Shown: positions 32,778 through 40,703, counted from the stretch's first letter. The stretch: DNA of 45,062 nucleotides from Pseudostreptobacillus hongkongensis (GCF_001559795.1 NZ_LOHY01000082.1:1-45062), one strand, 5' to 3'. The notes: generated by a model from the sequence alone, not told the origin. Translations and numbers: made by a program.

Positions 32778-33358
32778 TTATTTTTTTTTATCATTATTTT
32801 TATTTTCTAAATTTTCTTTAATGTTTTTATTAATCTCTTTTTCATTTAAAGGTAAAAATTTATCTTTATTACTAAATTTTTCACCTTTCAATGCTTTATC
32901 TGTTATTTTAACTTCATTACCTAGAGCTTTATCAAGTTCTCTTTTCCATTCTGGCATTGCCATAGTATACTGCGGTATATATCTGTTAGCTGCTTCCCTT
33001 TCTTTTTTTCTTGTTCTTGTCTTTCTTTTTCTTCTTTTTCAGCCTTAGATTCTTCTATTTTCTTTTTTACCGCTTTATATCCATCCTCTATTAAACTTCC
33101 AACTTCTCCAGTAATATAAGGAGTAGCAACTCCTACTGTTCCTGCTATAAATTCTCCAACTTTACGTCCATTTTCTCTCCCTTTTTCACCTAAAAACTCA
33201 TCTTTAGGTATTTCAAATTCAGGTTTTAATGGTTTTTCTTCTGGTAATTTAGGTTCATTTAAATTAACCGGTTTTATCTCTTGCTGATTATTTTCTACAT
33301 TAGATAAACTAATAAATGGAACACAAAATATTAACGCAATTATAATTGATTTTTTCAT
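32778..33358 (-). pseudogene. Secreted hypothetical protein broken by a frameshift
   Basis: The first part (33358 to about 33000) encodes a signal peptide (MKKSIIIALIFCVPFISLS) and a Glu/Pro/Lys-rich region, a Gly/Ala segment (EFIAGTVGVATPYITGEVGS) and a charged helix (ESKAEKEEKERQEQ). It then runs out of frame after an A7 tract. The neighbouring frame continues naturally as EAANRYIPQYTMAMPEWKR and on to a Lys-rich end at 32778. Joining both gives about 193 residues. Not recognised. The break could be a true mutation, a sequencing error or slippage at the A7 run. Confidence 0.6.
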
Positions 33359-33367
33359 TTTTCCCTC

Positions 33368-33607
33368 CTAAAACATATATTTAAATATCAATATTATCCA
33401 AAATATAACAGGTTTTATAACTAAAATCGAATTAATTTTGTTTATTATATTTTTATTTTGTTTATACTTAAATAAGCAAATCATTAAATCAAAGATACAT
33501 AAAATAACTATCGTATGATAAAGATAGTCATTATTAAATAAAAATCCATAACACATAGTAAAAATAAAAAATAAAATTTTCAATATATACTTTATTTTAC
33601 TACTCAT
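33368..33607 (-). CDS. Small hypothetical membrane protein
   Basis: A 79-residue protein with two or three hydrophobic segments (about residues 7-22, 28-46 and 60-77) separated by a basic loop (KYKQNKNIINK). An excellent AAGGAGGTATAA precedes the ATG, and a consensus promoter lies 40 bp upstream, so it is likely expressed. It leads a two-gene unit with the secreted protein gene 9 nt downstream. Not recognised. Confidence 0.6.
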   Translation of the reverse strand: MSSKIKYILKILFFIFTMCYGFLFNNDYLYHTIVILCIFDLMICLFKYKQNKNIINKINSILVIKPVIFWIILIFKYMF

Positions 33608-33649
33608 TTATACCTCCTTATTTCTATTGTTCCAGAACTTATTGTACTT

Positions 33650-33678
33650 AGTATACACTTAGAAAAAACATAAGTCAA
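33650..33678 (-). promoter_or_regulatory. Sigma-70 promoter of the small membrane/secreted protein pair
   Basis: Minus strand: -35 TTGACT (33673-33678), 17-bp spacer, -10 TATACT (33650-33655). Confidence 0.75.
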
Positions 33679-33794
33679 ATATATATTTTTTATATAAACC
33701 ATAAATTTTATATATTTTTAAAAGTTTAAAATTAATAATTTAAGACATAAATAATTAAAATTTAATATTATCTAATATATTATTTTTTGTATAG
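33679..33794. other. AT-only spacer between two small membrane-protein genes
   Basis: Almost pure A/T sequence. No terminator, repeat or further gene is recognisable. Confidence 0.5.
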
Positions 33795-34112
33795 TTAATA
33801 ACAATAAAAAATTATTGAAGCATAATATTTTACAATTTCAATTTTTTTAATCCCTATTTTTATTATCTTATCTATAAAAACAAAAAGAGCAAAATAAATT
33901 TCTGATATATTAAATAGAAAATCTATACTTAATTTCCAAGACATCAATAATAATATTATCAATATTATATTATCCATTATTATTTTATATATCTCCTTTT
34001 TATATTTCACTACTTCATTTTTATCATCTACTTTTAATTTTTCTTTATCTATCAAAATTATATTCATAATATTATTTAATATTATAACTAAAATTACAAT
34101 CAAAATTTTCAT
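33795..34112 (-). CDS. Small hypothetical membrane protein
   Basis: A 105-residue protein starting at MKILIVILVIILNN (AGAGGATAAA before the ATG; upstream in-frame ATGs belong to the tail of a decayed gene). Hydrophobic segments lie at about residues 2-18, 48-62 and 65-87, with a Lys/Asp-rich loop between the first two. Not recognised. It follows the decayed gene at 34126 by 13 nt and may once have been co-transcribed with it. Confidence 0.5.
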   Translation of the reverse strand: MKILIVILVIILNNIMNIILIDKEKLKVDDKNEVVKYKKEIYKIIMDNIILIILLLMSWKLSIDFLFNISEIYFALFVFIDKIIKIGIKKIEIVKYYASIIFYCY

Positions 34113-34125
34113 TTTATCCTCTTTT

Positions 34126-34566
34126 CTATTTTTCAAATTGTCCAATTTCATATTCATCATCCCAGTTTAAATGTTTAAATTCATCTAAAACAAATTCACC
34201 ATATTTAAAAACTTGTTGCTATGCTCTAATACTTTTATCATAACTTTTTCTTGCTTTTTTTATGCTCGATATATTTTTTCTGATGGTACTATTAGTATTT
34301 TTGATACTTTGAACTTTATATCTATTGAATATTTACCTTTCAAATCACAATGAGGTAATAATTTTTCTATTTCCTATAAAACTTTACCCTTATTTTTATA
34401 GTATATTTTATACAATATTTCTTCATGAACTTTATAAATAACATAATCGTGTTGATTATATACACTATCACTATCAGAATAGTTAGAAAATCTATTTATC
34501 ATTACATCACTTCTCAAATATGGAGATATTCCTAAAATTTTATTAGTATCAAAATCAACAAATATT
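34126..34566 (-). pseudogene. Decayed gene fragment (3' part of an unrecognised protein)
   Basis: A readable frame with in-frame stops and one shift. It starts IFVDFDTNKILGISPYLRSD, then after a TAG continues IEKLLPHCDLKGKYSIDIKF. It then shifts frame (SIKKARKSYDKSIRA), passes another TAG, and ends VFKYGEFVLDEFKHLNWDDE with a natural stop at 34126. The composition is protein-like throughout, so this is a degraded gene. Its upstream part is cut off exactly where the 139-bp repeat begins. Family unknown. Confidence 0.65.
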
Positions 34567-34705
34567 CTATTTTAATATTTATAATCATAGCATCATTATC
34601 ATTTTAACTCTACTAAATTTATCTTAGAAAAAAAGTAGAAATTAAATCTCTACTTTTAATAAATTAATAATTTTTTTGTTATTTTAAAAGAAAAACTAGG
34701 TTACC
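34567..34705. repeat. 139-bp direct repeat, right copy
   Basis: Colinear with 25065-25203. This copy retains the intact metQ terminator beyond its right end and a decayed form of the AI-2E promoter (-10 TATGAT). It lacks the AI-2E ribosome site and gene, which are replaced by the decayed gene at 34566. Confidence 0.9.
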
Positions 34706-34714
34706 CTAGTTTTT
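34690..34714 (-). terminator. Intrinsic terminator after metQ
   Basis: Nine-bp stem AAAACTAGG/CCTAGTTTT (34705-34713 with 34692-34700) with a 4-nt loop and U-rich tail. A second stem-loop follows in the repeat at about 34627-34659. IS copy A disrupts the homologous site at the left repeat. Confidence 0.85.
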
Positions 34715-35524
34715 TTAAAATGCTGCTGTTACTTCACCATTATATTTTTCTTCTATAAATTTCTTAACTTTTTCACTTCTTAATGCTTTAACAAGTTTTG
34801 CAACTCTTTCATCATTTTCATTTTCTTTTAATACTGTAATTATATTAACATAAGGTGAATCTTTTCCTTCTACAAGTATAGCTTTATCTTTATTAATTCC
34901 TGCAGCTAATGCATTATTAGTATTAATTAAAGCTAATGCTACTTCTGATAATCTTGGAGCTATTTGTTCTGAATTTAATTCAGTAAATTTAAGATTTTTA
35001 GGATTTTCTGCTATATCATTAACTGAAGCATCAAGTTTTGTTTTATCTTTTAATTTAATAACACCAAATGAATCAAGTAATATTAAAGATCTTCCACGGT
35101 TAGATGGATCATTAGGTATTAAAACTTCATCTCCATCTTTTAATTCTTCTATAGATTTAATTTTATCTGAATAAGCTTTTAAAGGTTCTAAATGAATTCC
35201 ACCAACACTAACCATATCTATATTATTTGCTTTTCCAAATTCTTCCATGTAAGGTACATGTTGGAAGAAGTTAGCATCTATACTTTTATCTTTTAACTGT
35301 AAATTAGGTTGAACATAATCATTAAATACTACTATTTCTAAATCAATACCTTCTGCTTTTAAATCATCTTTAACAAGTTCTGCTAATTCTTGATGTGGAA
35401 CTGGAGAAACTCCTAAAACTAATTTTTGTAATTCACCTGTAGCCTCTTTTTTTTCACTTCCATTACCTCCACACGATAATAAAAGTACCCCTGCTGCTAA
35501 TACTGCAATAAATTTTTTGAACAT
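34715..35524 (-). CDS. metQ: Methionine ABC transporter substrate-binding lipoprotein (NlpA/MetQ)
   Basis: About 269 residues. The lipoprotein signal ends in LLLSCGG (Cys about residue 18), then the NlpA/MetQ fold: LVLGVSPVPHQELAELVKDD, IVVFNDYVQPNLQL, DANFFQHVPYMEEF, VLIPNDPSNRGRSLILLDSF and ALINTNNALAAGI. It captures methionine, probably including D-methionine, and delivers it to MetI/MetN. The start was set at MFKK with AGGA eight bases upstream; an ATG two codons earlier overlaps the metI stop as ATGA. Last gene of metNIQ, followed by tandem terminators. Confidence 0.94.
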   Translation of the reverse strand: MFKKFIAVLAAGVLLLSCGGNGSEKKEATGELQKLVLGVSPVPHQELAELVKDDLKAEGIDLEIVVFNDYVQPNLQLKDKSIDANFFQHVPYMEEFGKANNIDMVSVGGIHLEPLKAYSDKIKSIEELKDGDEVLIPNDPSNRGRSLILLDSFGVIKLKDKTKLDASVNDIAENPKNLKFTELNSEQIAPRLSEVALALINTNNALAAGINKDKAILVEGKDSPYVNIITVLKENENDERVAKLVKALRSEKVKKFIEEKYNGEVTAAF

Positions 35525-35526
35525 AA

Positions 35527-36171
35527 TCATCTTCCTCTCTTTTCTTCTATTTTTTTTACTACATTAGTCCCTATAAATTGTATTATTTGAACTAATATTA
35601 TCAATAACAATGTTGATAAATACATTAATTTATAATTACCTCTTTGGAATCCTTGAACAACTGCTAAATCTCCAAGTCCTCCACCTCCAATAATACCTGC
35701 AATAGCTGAATATCCAACTAGTGATATTAAAGTTAAAGTAATTCCATTTATAATACTTGGAGTAGCTTCTGGAATTAATATTTTAAATATTATATCCTTA
35801 GTACTTGCTCCCATAGAAATTCCTGCTTCTATTAATCCATAACTTACTTCATTTAATGAATTTTCTAATATTCTTGCAACAAATGGTGCAGTACCTATAG
35901 AAAGAGGGATTATAAAAGCGGTTGTTCCATAAGACTTACCTACAAAAAATCTTGAAAGCGGTATTAATAACACTATCAATACAACAAATGGTATAGACCT
36001 TGTTATATTTACTATTAGTAAGTCAAGTATTCTATTTACTATTGAATTTTCCTTTATTCCACCTTTTTTACTTATTGATAAATAAATTCCAATAGGCATA
36101 CCTATTATACTTGCTATAAACATTGAAGCAAATATCATATATATAGTTTCTAGTATTGCTTTTAATATCAT
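35527..36171 (-). CDS. metI: Methionine ABC transporter permease
   Basis: A 214-residue inner-membrane protein with five to six TM segments. It carries the permease EAA loop in EAGISMGASTKDIIFKILIP (about 117-136) that docks onto MetN, and a family-typical GGGGLGDLAVVQGF near the C-terminus. Its ATG directly follows the metN stop codon (TAA ATG), with GAGGTGAT inside the end of metN as ribosome site, so translation is coupled. Confidence 0.94.
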   Translation of the reverse strand: MILKAILETIYMIFASMFIASIIGMPIGIYLSISKKGGIKENSIVNRILDLLIVNITRSIPFVVLIVLLIPLSRFFVGKSYGTTAFIIPLSIGTAPFVARILENSLNEVSYGLIEAGISMGASTKDIIFKILIPEATPSIINGITLTLISLVGYSAIAGIIGGGGLGDLAVVQGFQRGNYKLMYLSTLLLIILVQIIQFIGTNVVKKIEEKRGR

Positions 36172-37146
36172 TTATATCACCTCAACCTTTATTTTATGCT
36201 TGCTTAACCAATTAATAGGTTCTTCTAAACTATCAGCTTCAATTTCTAATATTAGATGACCAACCTTTATACCATGCGATAAAGTATCTATAGATCCTCC
36301 TAATATATTTACATCTACATTAAACTTTCTTGTAAGTATAGATACATAAGGCATATCCGATTGTTCTCCATCAAATATTAATTTAAGAGTATTTTTCTTT
36401 CCTTTTTGAACCTCTAATTTTAAATCACTTATTAAATTTCTTGCAAGTTCTGTTTTAGGACTTACAAATAATTCCTTTACAGTTGAAAGTTCTATTATAC
36501 TTCCAGATTTCATAACAGCAACTCTATCACATACTTTTTTAATAACTTCCATTTGATGTGTTATTAATATTATCGTTATTCCAAGTTTAACATTAATATC
36601 TTTTAATAATTCAAGTATAGAATTGGAAGTTATAGGGTCTAAACTTGAAGTCGACTCATCAGATAATAATATATCTGGTTTTGTAGCTAATGCACGAGCT
36701 ATAGCAACTCTTTGTTTTTGTCCTCCACTTAGATTATTTACGTATTTATCAGAAAATTCTTCAAGTCCTACTAATTTAAGCAAATCTTTTACTTCTTCCT
36801 TGATATATTTAGTAGGTGTTTTAGAAATTTCCAAAGGTAGTGCTATATTTTCAAAAACAGTTCTTGATGATAAAAGATTAAAACTTTGAAATATCATCGC
36901 AGTTTTCTTTCTATAATCACGTGTTTCATATTTACCAAACTCAAATATATTTTTACCTTCTAAATATATGCTCCCCTTTGTAGGTGTCTCTAATTTATTA
37001 ATCATACGTATTAGAGTAGATTTACCTGCTCCTGATAAACCTATTATTCCAAACACCTCTCCTTTTTCTATATCAAAATTAACATTATTTACTGCCAATT
37101 TACCTGAAAATTCTTTAGTTATATTATCAAATTTCAAATATGACAT
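36172..37146 (-). CDS. metN: Methionine ABC transporter ATP-binding protein
   Basis: A 324-residue ATPase. Walker A is GLSGAGKST (36-44), Q-loop MIFQSFNLL, signature LSGGQKQR (about 142-149), Walker B LLSDESTSSLDP and H-loop LITHQM. The C-terminal about 75 residues form the NIL (ACT-like) domain that binds methionine and shuts the transporter when the cell is full (trans-inhibition). It is the first gene of the operon, with AGGAGGG before the ATG, and sits directly behind a leader-peptide attenuator, so import is likely controlled both by transcription and by allostery. Confidence 0.95.
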   Translation of the reverse strand: MSYLKFDNITKEFSGKLAVNNVNFDIEKGEVFGIIGLSGAGKSTLIRMINKLETPTKGSIYLEGKNIFEFGKYETRDYRKKTAMIFQSFNLLSSRTVFENIALPLEISKTPTKYIKEEVKDLLKLVGLEEFSDKYVNNLSGGQKQRVAIARALATKPDILLSDESTSSLDPITSNSILELLKDINVKLGITIILITHQMEVIKKVCDRVAVMKSGSIIELSTVKELFVSPKTELARNLISDLKLEVQKGKKNTLKLIFDGEQSDMPYVSILTRKFNVDVNILGGSIDTLSHGIKVGHLILEIEADSLEEPINWLSKHKIKVEVI

Positions 37147-37160
37147 ATATTCCCTCCTTA

Positions 37161-37187
37161 AAATAAAAACGGGCTGTGTGCCCGTTT
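37161..37187 (-). terminator. Attenuator terminator in the metNIQ leader
   Basis: Eight-bp stem AAACGGGC/GCCCGTTT (37180-37187 with 37167-37174) with loop ACACA and a U-rich tract, only about 20 nt before the metN ATG. An intrinsic terminator here must be regulated for metNIQ to be expressed. Confidence 0.88.
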
Positions 37188-37278
37188 ATTTGTAGTTGTT
37201 GGCACATGCAAACTAGCCTGTACCTAAATTTAGATACAAGCTCATTTACATGTCCATCATAAATCCTTTAACAACTAC
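37177..37278 (-). promoter_or_regulatory. Nested RNA structures of the metNIQ attenuator
   Basis: On the minus-strand RNA: P1 GTAGTTGTT/AACAACTAC (37270-37278 with 37192-37200); P2 GGACATG/CATGT(G)CC (37249-37255 with 37201-37208); P3 AGCTTGTATCTAAA/TTTAGGTACAGGCT (37229-37242 with 37215-37228, with G-U pairs). An alternative 6-bp helix TGTGCC/GGCACA (37201-37206 with 37177-37182) would use the P2 strand to invade the terminator stem, acting as antiterminator. Confidence 0.65.
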
Positions 37279-37290
37279 ATTTCTATTCAT
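37246..37290 (-). CDS. Methionine-rich leader peptide of metNIQ
   Basis: A 14-residue ORF, MNRNVVVKGFMMDM, with a strong GGAGG ribosome site (37299-37303) nine bases upstream. Three of its last four codons are Met (37258-37260, 37255-37257, 37249-37251). The GGACATG strand of stem P2 is made of its last codons, and the GTAGTTGTT strand of stem P1 of codons 5-7. A ribosome stalled for lack of charged Met-tRNA would therefore mask P2 and free the antiterminator. It is too short to be found by ordinary gene callers. The design matches classical his/trp/thr-type leader attenuation; for a methionine importer this is inferred, not previously known to me. Confidence 0.75.
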   Translation of the reverse strand: MNRNVVVKGFMMDM

Positions 37291-37312
37291 ATTTATTTCC
37301 TCCAAAATTCCT

Positions 37313-37318
37313 AGTATA
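37313..37318 (-). promoter_or_regulatory. Probable -10 box of the metNIQ leader transcript
   Basis: TATACT on the minus strand, about 23 nt before the leader-peptide start codon; no good -35 at 17-19 bp. The transcript would begin near 37306, giving a leader of about 160 nt. Confidence 0.5.
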
Positions 37319-37397
37319 ACTAATAATAACATAAATTATTCATTATGTAAAATATATATTTTTAATAGTATACATTAATTATTTTAATCTTTGCCTT

Positions 37398-38309
37398 TTA
37401 TAACTTTATATTATTTTCTTCTTCTTCTATTTCTTTTAAAGTTTTTCCTGTTATATCTTTCCAATAAGTTCTTCCATTAGTTGAATATCCTATTGCAAAT
37501 CCAGAAGCATAAGAAGCACTATTAAACAATATATTCTTTTTAAGAACACCATCAACAATTTCTTCTTTTTCAATTAATTCTTTTCTTATTTTTTTAATAC
37601 TTTCATTATTATAATCAACATCTTCCATAGCTATCATACTGTCTTTCAAAACCACAAAACCTTCATTAGTTCTAATACACTTTGCATTTATTGTCTTTTC
37701 TTTATTAGTTAAAAATAATTCTAATTCTTTATTGATTTCTTCATTAGCTTTATCATTTAGTTTTTCTGGAGCAAGAGATACAAATATCTTATGCCCCAAA
37801 GTACCTATTACTAATTTAGTATTTTCTATTACTTCATCAAGTTCACTTTCTTTTTCTTCTGTTACATTTCCTATATTAGGTTCATTCCCATTTATAACAA
37901 TATATCTTCCTGATTCTTTTGCAAGATTTGTAAACTTATTTTCAAGATAACTTATTTCTGTAGGACCAAAAGAATTATTTTGAGTAGTTAATATTATTAC
38001 TTCATTAAAATACTCATTATGCTTATCCCTTGTGTGTTCTAATATTCTTAATAATAAACCTTCACCATTTTTTCTAATTCCTGCTTGACCTATATATACA
38101 ATATCTTCACCACTTTCATCATCTTTTCCTAAAAGAAAATATATACCACTTTGTTTTAAATGATCTCTATTTTTTATATTATCACTTATTAATTTAGTTT
38201 TAGGAATTTTATAGACTATTCCTGTCCAATTCGACAAAGTACATTTTATAACACCTGTTACATCTCCATCCATTAAAAACATATTTATATTTTTACTTTT
38301 ATTTGTCAT
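37398..38309 (-). CDS. GIY-YIG nuclease-domain protein with C-terminal DUF4357
   Basis: A 303-residue protein. The GIY-YIG fold is at about residues 54-140: SGIYFLLGK, DIVYIGQAG with Arg in LLLRILEHTRDK, and the catalytic Glu in PTEISYLENKF. A charged linker follows, then DUF4357 at about 245-295 (LFNSASYASGFAIGYSTNGRTYWKD). This two-domain architecture is widespread in bacteria, often in accessory regions; its biological role is unknown and it is not a typical intron homing enzyme. GAGAGACT lies before the ATG. It follows pgpH after a terminator, so it may depend on read-through. Confidence 0.88.
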   Translation of the reverse strand: MTNKSKNINMFLMDGDVTGVIKCTLSNWTGIVYKIPKTKLISDNIKNRDHLKQSGIYFLLGKDDESGEDIVYIGQAGIRKNGEGLLLRILEHTRDKHNEYFNEVIILTTQNNSFGPTEISYLENKFTNLAKESGRYIVINGNEPNIGNVTEEKESELDEVIENTKLVIGTLGHKIFVSLAPEKLNDKANEEINKELELFLTNKEKTINAKCIRTNEGFVVLKDSMIAMEDVDYNNESIKKIRKELIEKEEIVDGVLKKNILFNSASYASGFAIGYSTNGRTYWKDITGKTLKEIEEEENNIKL

Positions 38310-38342
38310 AAAGTCTCTCTTTCTACATATATTATATATTCT

Positions 38343-38367
38343 ATAAAAGGGAGCAAAAGTCCCTTTA
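38343..38367 (-). terminator. Intrinsic terminator after pgpH
   Basis: Seven-bp stem AAAGGGA/TCCCTTT (38360-38366 with 38346-38352) with a 7-nt loop; the U-tract is short (UUUUAU). Confidence 0.75.
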
Positions 38368-38369
38368 TC

Positions 38370-40409
38370 TTATTTTATATTCTTATATTGTATTCTTTCA
38401 TGATAAATACCTCTTAGTACATTTAAGAAAGCATTTATAACCTTTTCTATCTCACCTAGTGTTATATTACAATCAGATAATTGATTATCCTCTATTTTAG
38501 ATTTAATTAGATATCTAACTAATTTTTCTATAGAATCGTAACTTTTATCACTACTTGCACGAACAGCAGCTTCTATAGTATCTGCCATCATAATAATTCC
38601 TGATTCCTTACTTCTAGGTCTTGGTCCTTGGTATCTGAAACTATCTTCTGTAACTTCTTCACCACTTTCTAATGCTTTATAATAGAAATATTGAACTAAA
38701 GTTGTACCATGATGTTCTAAAATAATATCTAAAATTTCTTTAGGTAACCCATACTGTTTACCTAAAAAATATCCATCTTTAGTATGTGATGTTATAATCA
38801 ATGCACTTAGTGTTGGTTTTAACTTATTATGTGGATTAACTATACCATATTGATTTTCAACAAAATATTCTGGTCTTTTCATTTTACCTATATCATGATA
38901 ATATGATGCAACTCTACAAAGTATAGAATCTGCACCTATACTTTCAGCACCAGCTTCTGCAAGTGCTCCAACCATTATACTATGGTGGAAAGTACCTGGT
39001 GAAACTAGCAATAGATTTTTAAGTAAATCATTAGAAAAATTAGATAATTCTAATAACTTAATATCTGTAAGTATATTAAATGAATTTTCAAAATATGGTA
39101 TTAAACCTAAAGAAAATATACCTGTTAATATACCTGATATTATTGATGCAATAATATTTGGTATTATTTCTATAAGATCTGAATTAGATGCAAATCCATA
39201 AGCTATAGCAAAAAACGATTGTATCAATCCTATATATATACTATTTTTTACTATTTGATTTCTATTTGAAACATTTGAATTTATATTCATAACCATTATA
39301 CTTAATAAAAGTATTATAGCTGTCCACTTATAGTCTCCTAAAACAAATATATAGTTAAACGAGGTTATGATGAATATAAACAAATGATTTTTATCAAGTA
39401 CACTACCAATAAGCGGGAGTAATAAAAATGGCGCTAGATATTTTAAATCATAGCTATTAAATAAGAATAAATATAGAAAATCTATTAATGCTACCGTAAT
39501 AATTAAAGGATAAAAACTCTTTGAATTGAAAGATTTTCTTAAATATTTATATGAAATAGCTATAAATATTACACTACTTATTGCATAAAGTAATACTTGT
39601 CCAAATATTCTTGTTAAAACATCTTTAGCATTTATATAACCCAGATGTTCAAGATTATTGTATATACTATCAGTTATAACCCCACCTTCTCTAAGAATTA
39701 TATCTCCTTTTTTTATAGAAACTACATTATTTTTAAGCCTTTCCATATTTTTTTCTATTTTATTAAGAGTCTTAGCTTTATTAATTTCAAGATTTGGTTT
39801 TACAAAATTCATAATTAATTTTTTTTCTTCATCTGTTAAAACTATTTGTTTTTCAGATAAAATCTTATTTACATCACTTGTTTTATATATTCCTGTTGTA
39901 TATAGTTCATTTAATACATTAATTAAGAATAAATAGTATTTTACTCCTTTATTAATACCTATTGTTCTAACATCTGATACTTTTAAATCAAGTTCATATA
40001 TAGATATTAATTCCTTTATTTTAGTATCATTATTTAAATCTACTTGATTTAAATCTTGGAAAAATTGATCTAGCTTATCTATTTCATCTTTATCAACATC
40101 TTCAATTCTATCATATTCAGGAGTTGTATTCTGTTTTATTTTAGCTTTTAATTCATCATCTAATATATCTTTAGTATAAGTAAGATCTTTATATGCTATA
40201 ACATCATTTTTAGCTATATCTCCTATATTATATGTTTGAACATTATTTTTAAGTGTAGAGAATATAAAAAATATACTTACTATTAAAATATATATCAATA
40301 TTCTATGAGTTTTAGTGTCATTTAAAATTGAAAAACTTTTAGTATTTTTAGATTTTTGATTACTTTTAATACTTACTTCAAAAGTTTTACCTAAAAAATT
40401 TATTTTCAT
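38370..40409 (-). CDS. pgpH: Cyclic-di-AMP phosphodiesterase PgpH-like (7TM-HD protein)
   Basis: About 679 residues. An N-terminal TM (about 34-50), a large extracytoplasmic 7TMR-HDED domain (to about residue 255) and seven TM helices (about 265-455) lead to a cytoplasmic HD domain: GTFHHSIMVGALAEAGAESI, then CRVASYYHDIGKMKRPEYF, ITSHTKDG and ILEHHGTTL supply the metal-binding His/Asp residues. It degrades c-di-AMP and so tunes wall and osmotic homeostasis. The longest frame opens with GTG at 40451, but the ATG at MKINFLG is preferred because GGAG sits seven bases upstream and the -10 box lies between the two starts. Confidence 0.92.
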   Translation of the reverse strand: MKINFLGKTFEVSIKSNQKSKNTKSFSILNDTKTHRILIYILIVSIFFIFSTLKNNVQTYNIGDIAKNDVIAYKDLTYTKDILDDELKAKIKQNTTPEYDRIEDVDKDEIDKLDQFFQDLNQVDLNNDTKIKELISIYELDLKVSDVRTIGINKGVKYYLFLINVLNELYTTGIYKTSDVNKILSEKQIVLTDEEKKLIMNFVKPNLEINKAKTLNKIEKNMERLKNNVVSIKKGDIILREGGVITDSIYNNLEHLGYINAKDVLTRIFGQVLLYAISSVIFIAISYKYLRKSFNSKSFYPLIITVALIDFLYLFLFNSYDLKYLAPFLLLPLIGSVLDKNHLFIFIITSFNYIFVLGDYKWTAIILLLSIMVMNINSNVSNRNQIVKNSIYIGLIQSFFAIAYGFASNSDLIEIIPNIIASIISGILTGIFSLGLIPYFENSFNILTDIKLLELSNFSNDLLKNLLLVSPGTFHHSIMVGALAEAGAESIGADSILCRVASYYHDIGKMKRPEYFVENQYGIVNPHNKLKPTLSALIITSHTKDGYFLGKQYGLPKEILDIILEHHGTTLVQYFYYKALESGEEVTEDSFRYQGPRPRSKESGIIMMADTIEAAVRASSDKSYDSIEKLVRYLIKSKIEDNQLSDCNITLGEIEKVINAFLNVLRGIYHERIQYKNIK

Positions 40410-40441
40410 ATCTATACTCCAATTCTCTTTTTTATTATTAA

Positions 40442-40470
40442 AGTATACCACTTTATATTATAAAATACAA
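40442..40470 (-). promoter_or_regulatory. Sigma-70 promoter of pgpH
   Basis: Minus strand: -35 TTGTAT (40465-40470), 17-bp spacer, -10 TATACT (40442-40447). It shows that the GTG at 40451 cannot be the translated start. Confidence 0.75.
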
Positions 40471-40564
40471 ACTTTTACTTTGAATTAAATATTAATAATT
40501 TAAAGGTAACAATACCATACATACTTAATTATATAATCGATAAAAATAAAATTTTATATTTTTC

Positions 40565-40703
40565 TTAACTTATATTATCAAAAGCATCCTAAATATATTT
40601 TGTTATCATTCCATCAACTTATTGATTAACTCTATTAAATAAATTTATTCTGTTTTCAAATTCTAGCATCTTTTATATTTATACTTGTTACTAAACCTTC
40701 CAT
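40565..40703 (-). pseudogene. Short decayed ORF with intact ribosome site
   Basis: AAAGGAGGTAA and an ATG at 40703 start MEGLVTSINIKDARI and a stop. In the next frame a protein-like stretch continues EFENRINLFNRVNQ, stop, VDGMITKYI, stop, DAFDNIS. The good ribosome site followed by broken frames suggests a degraded small gene in this otherwise empty 300-bp gap. Low certainty. Nothing is recognised from 40471 to 40564. Confidence 0.35.

Noticed and set aside
32921-33358. VENN motif of polymorphic-toxin pre-toxin domains
   Set aside because: VENN occurs right after the signal peptide and not before a toxin domain; the surrounding sequence does not fit, so it is a chance match.
25065-34705. Integrative element with attL/attR
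   Set aside because: No integrase, excisionase or tRNA gene is present, and the repeats are ordinary intergenic DNA including a promoter and terminator.
37147-37310. SAM riboswitch or T-box in the metN leader
   Set aside because: No AGGGUGGNACCGCG T-box element and no SAM-I core helices are visible; the short Met-rich ORF and nested stems explain the leader better.
37398-38309. GIY-YIG homing endonuclease of an intron
   Set aside because: The GIY-YIG/DUF4357 architecture is a stand-alone bacterial family and no intron context is present.
40410-40451. Upstream GTG start for pgpH
   Set aside because: The -10 box lies within this stretch and the ribosome site fits the downstream ATG at 40409.
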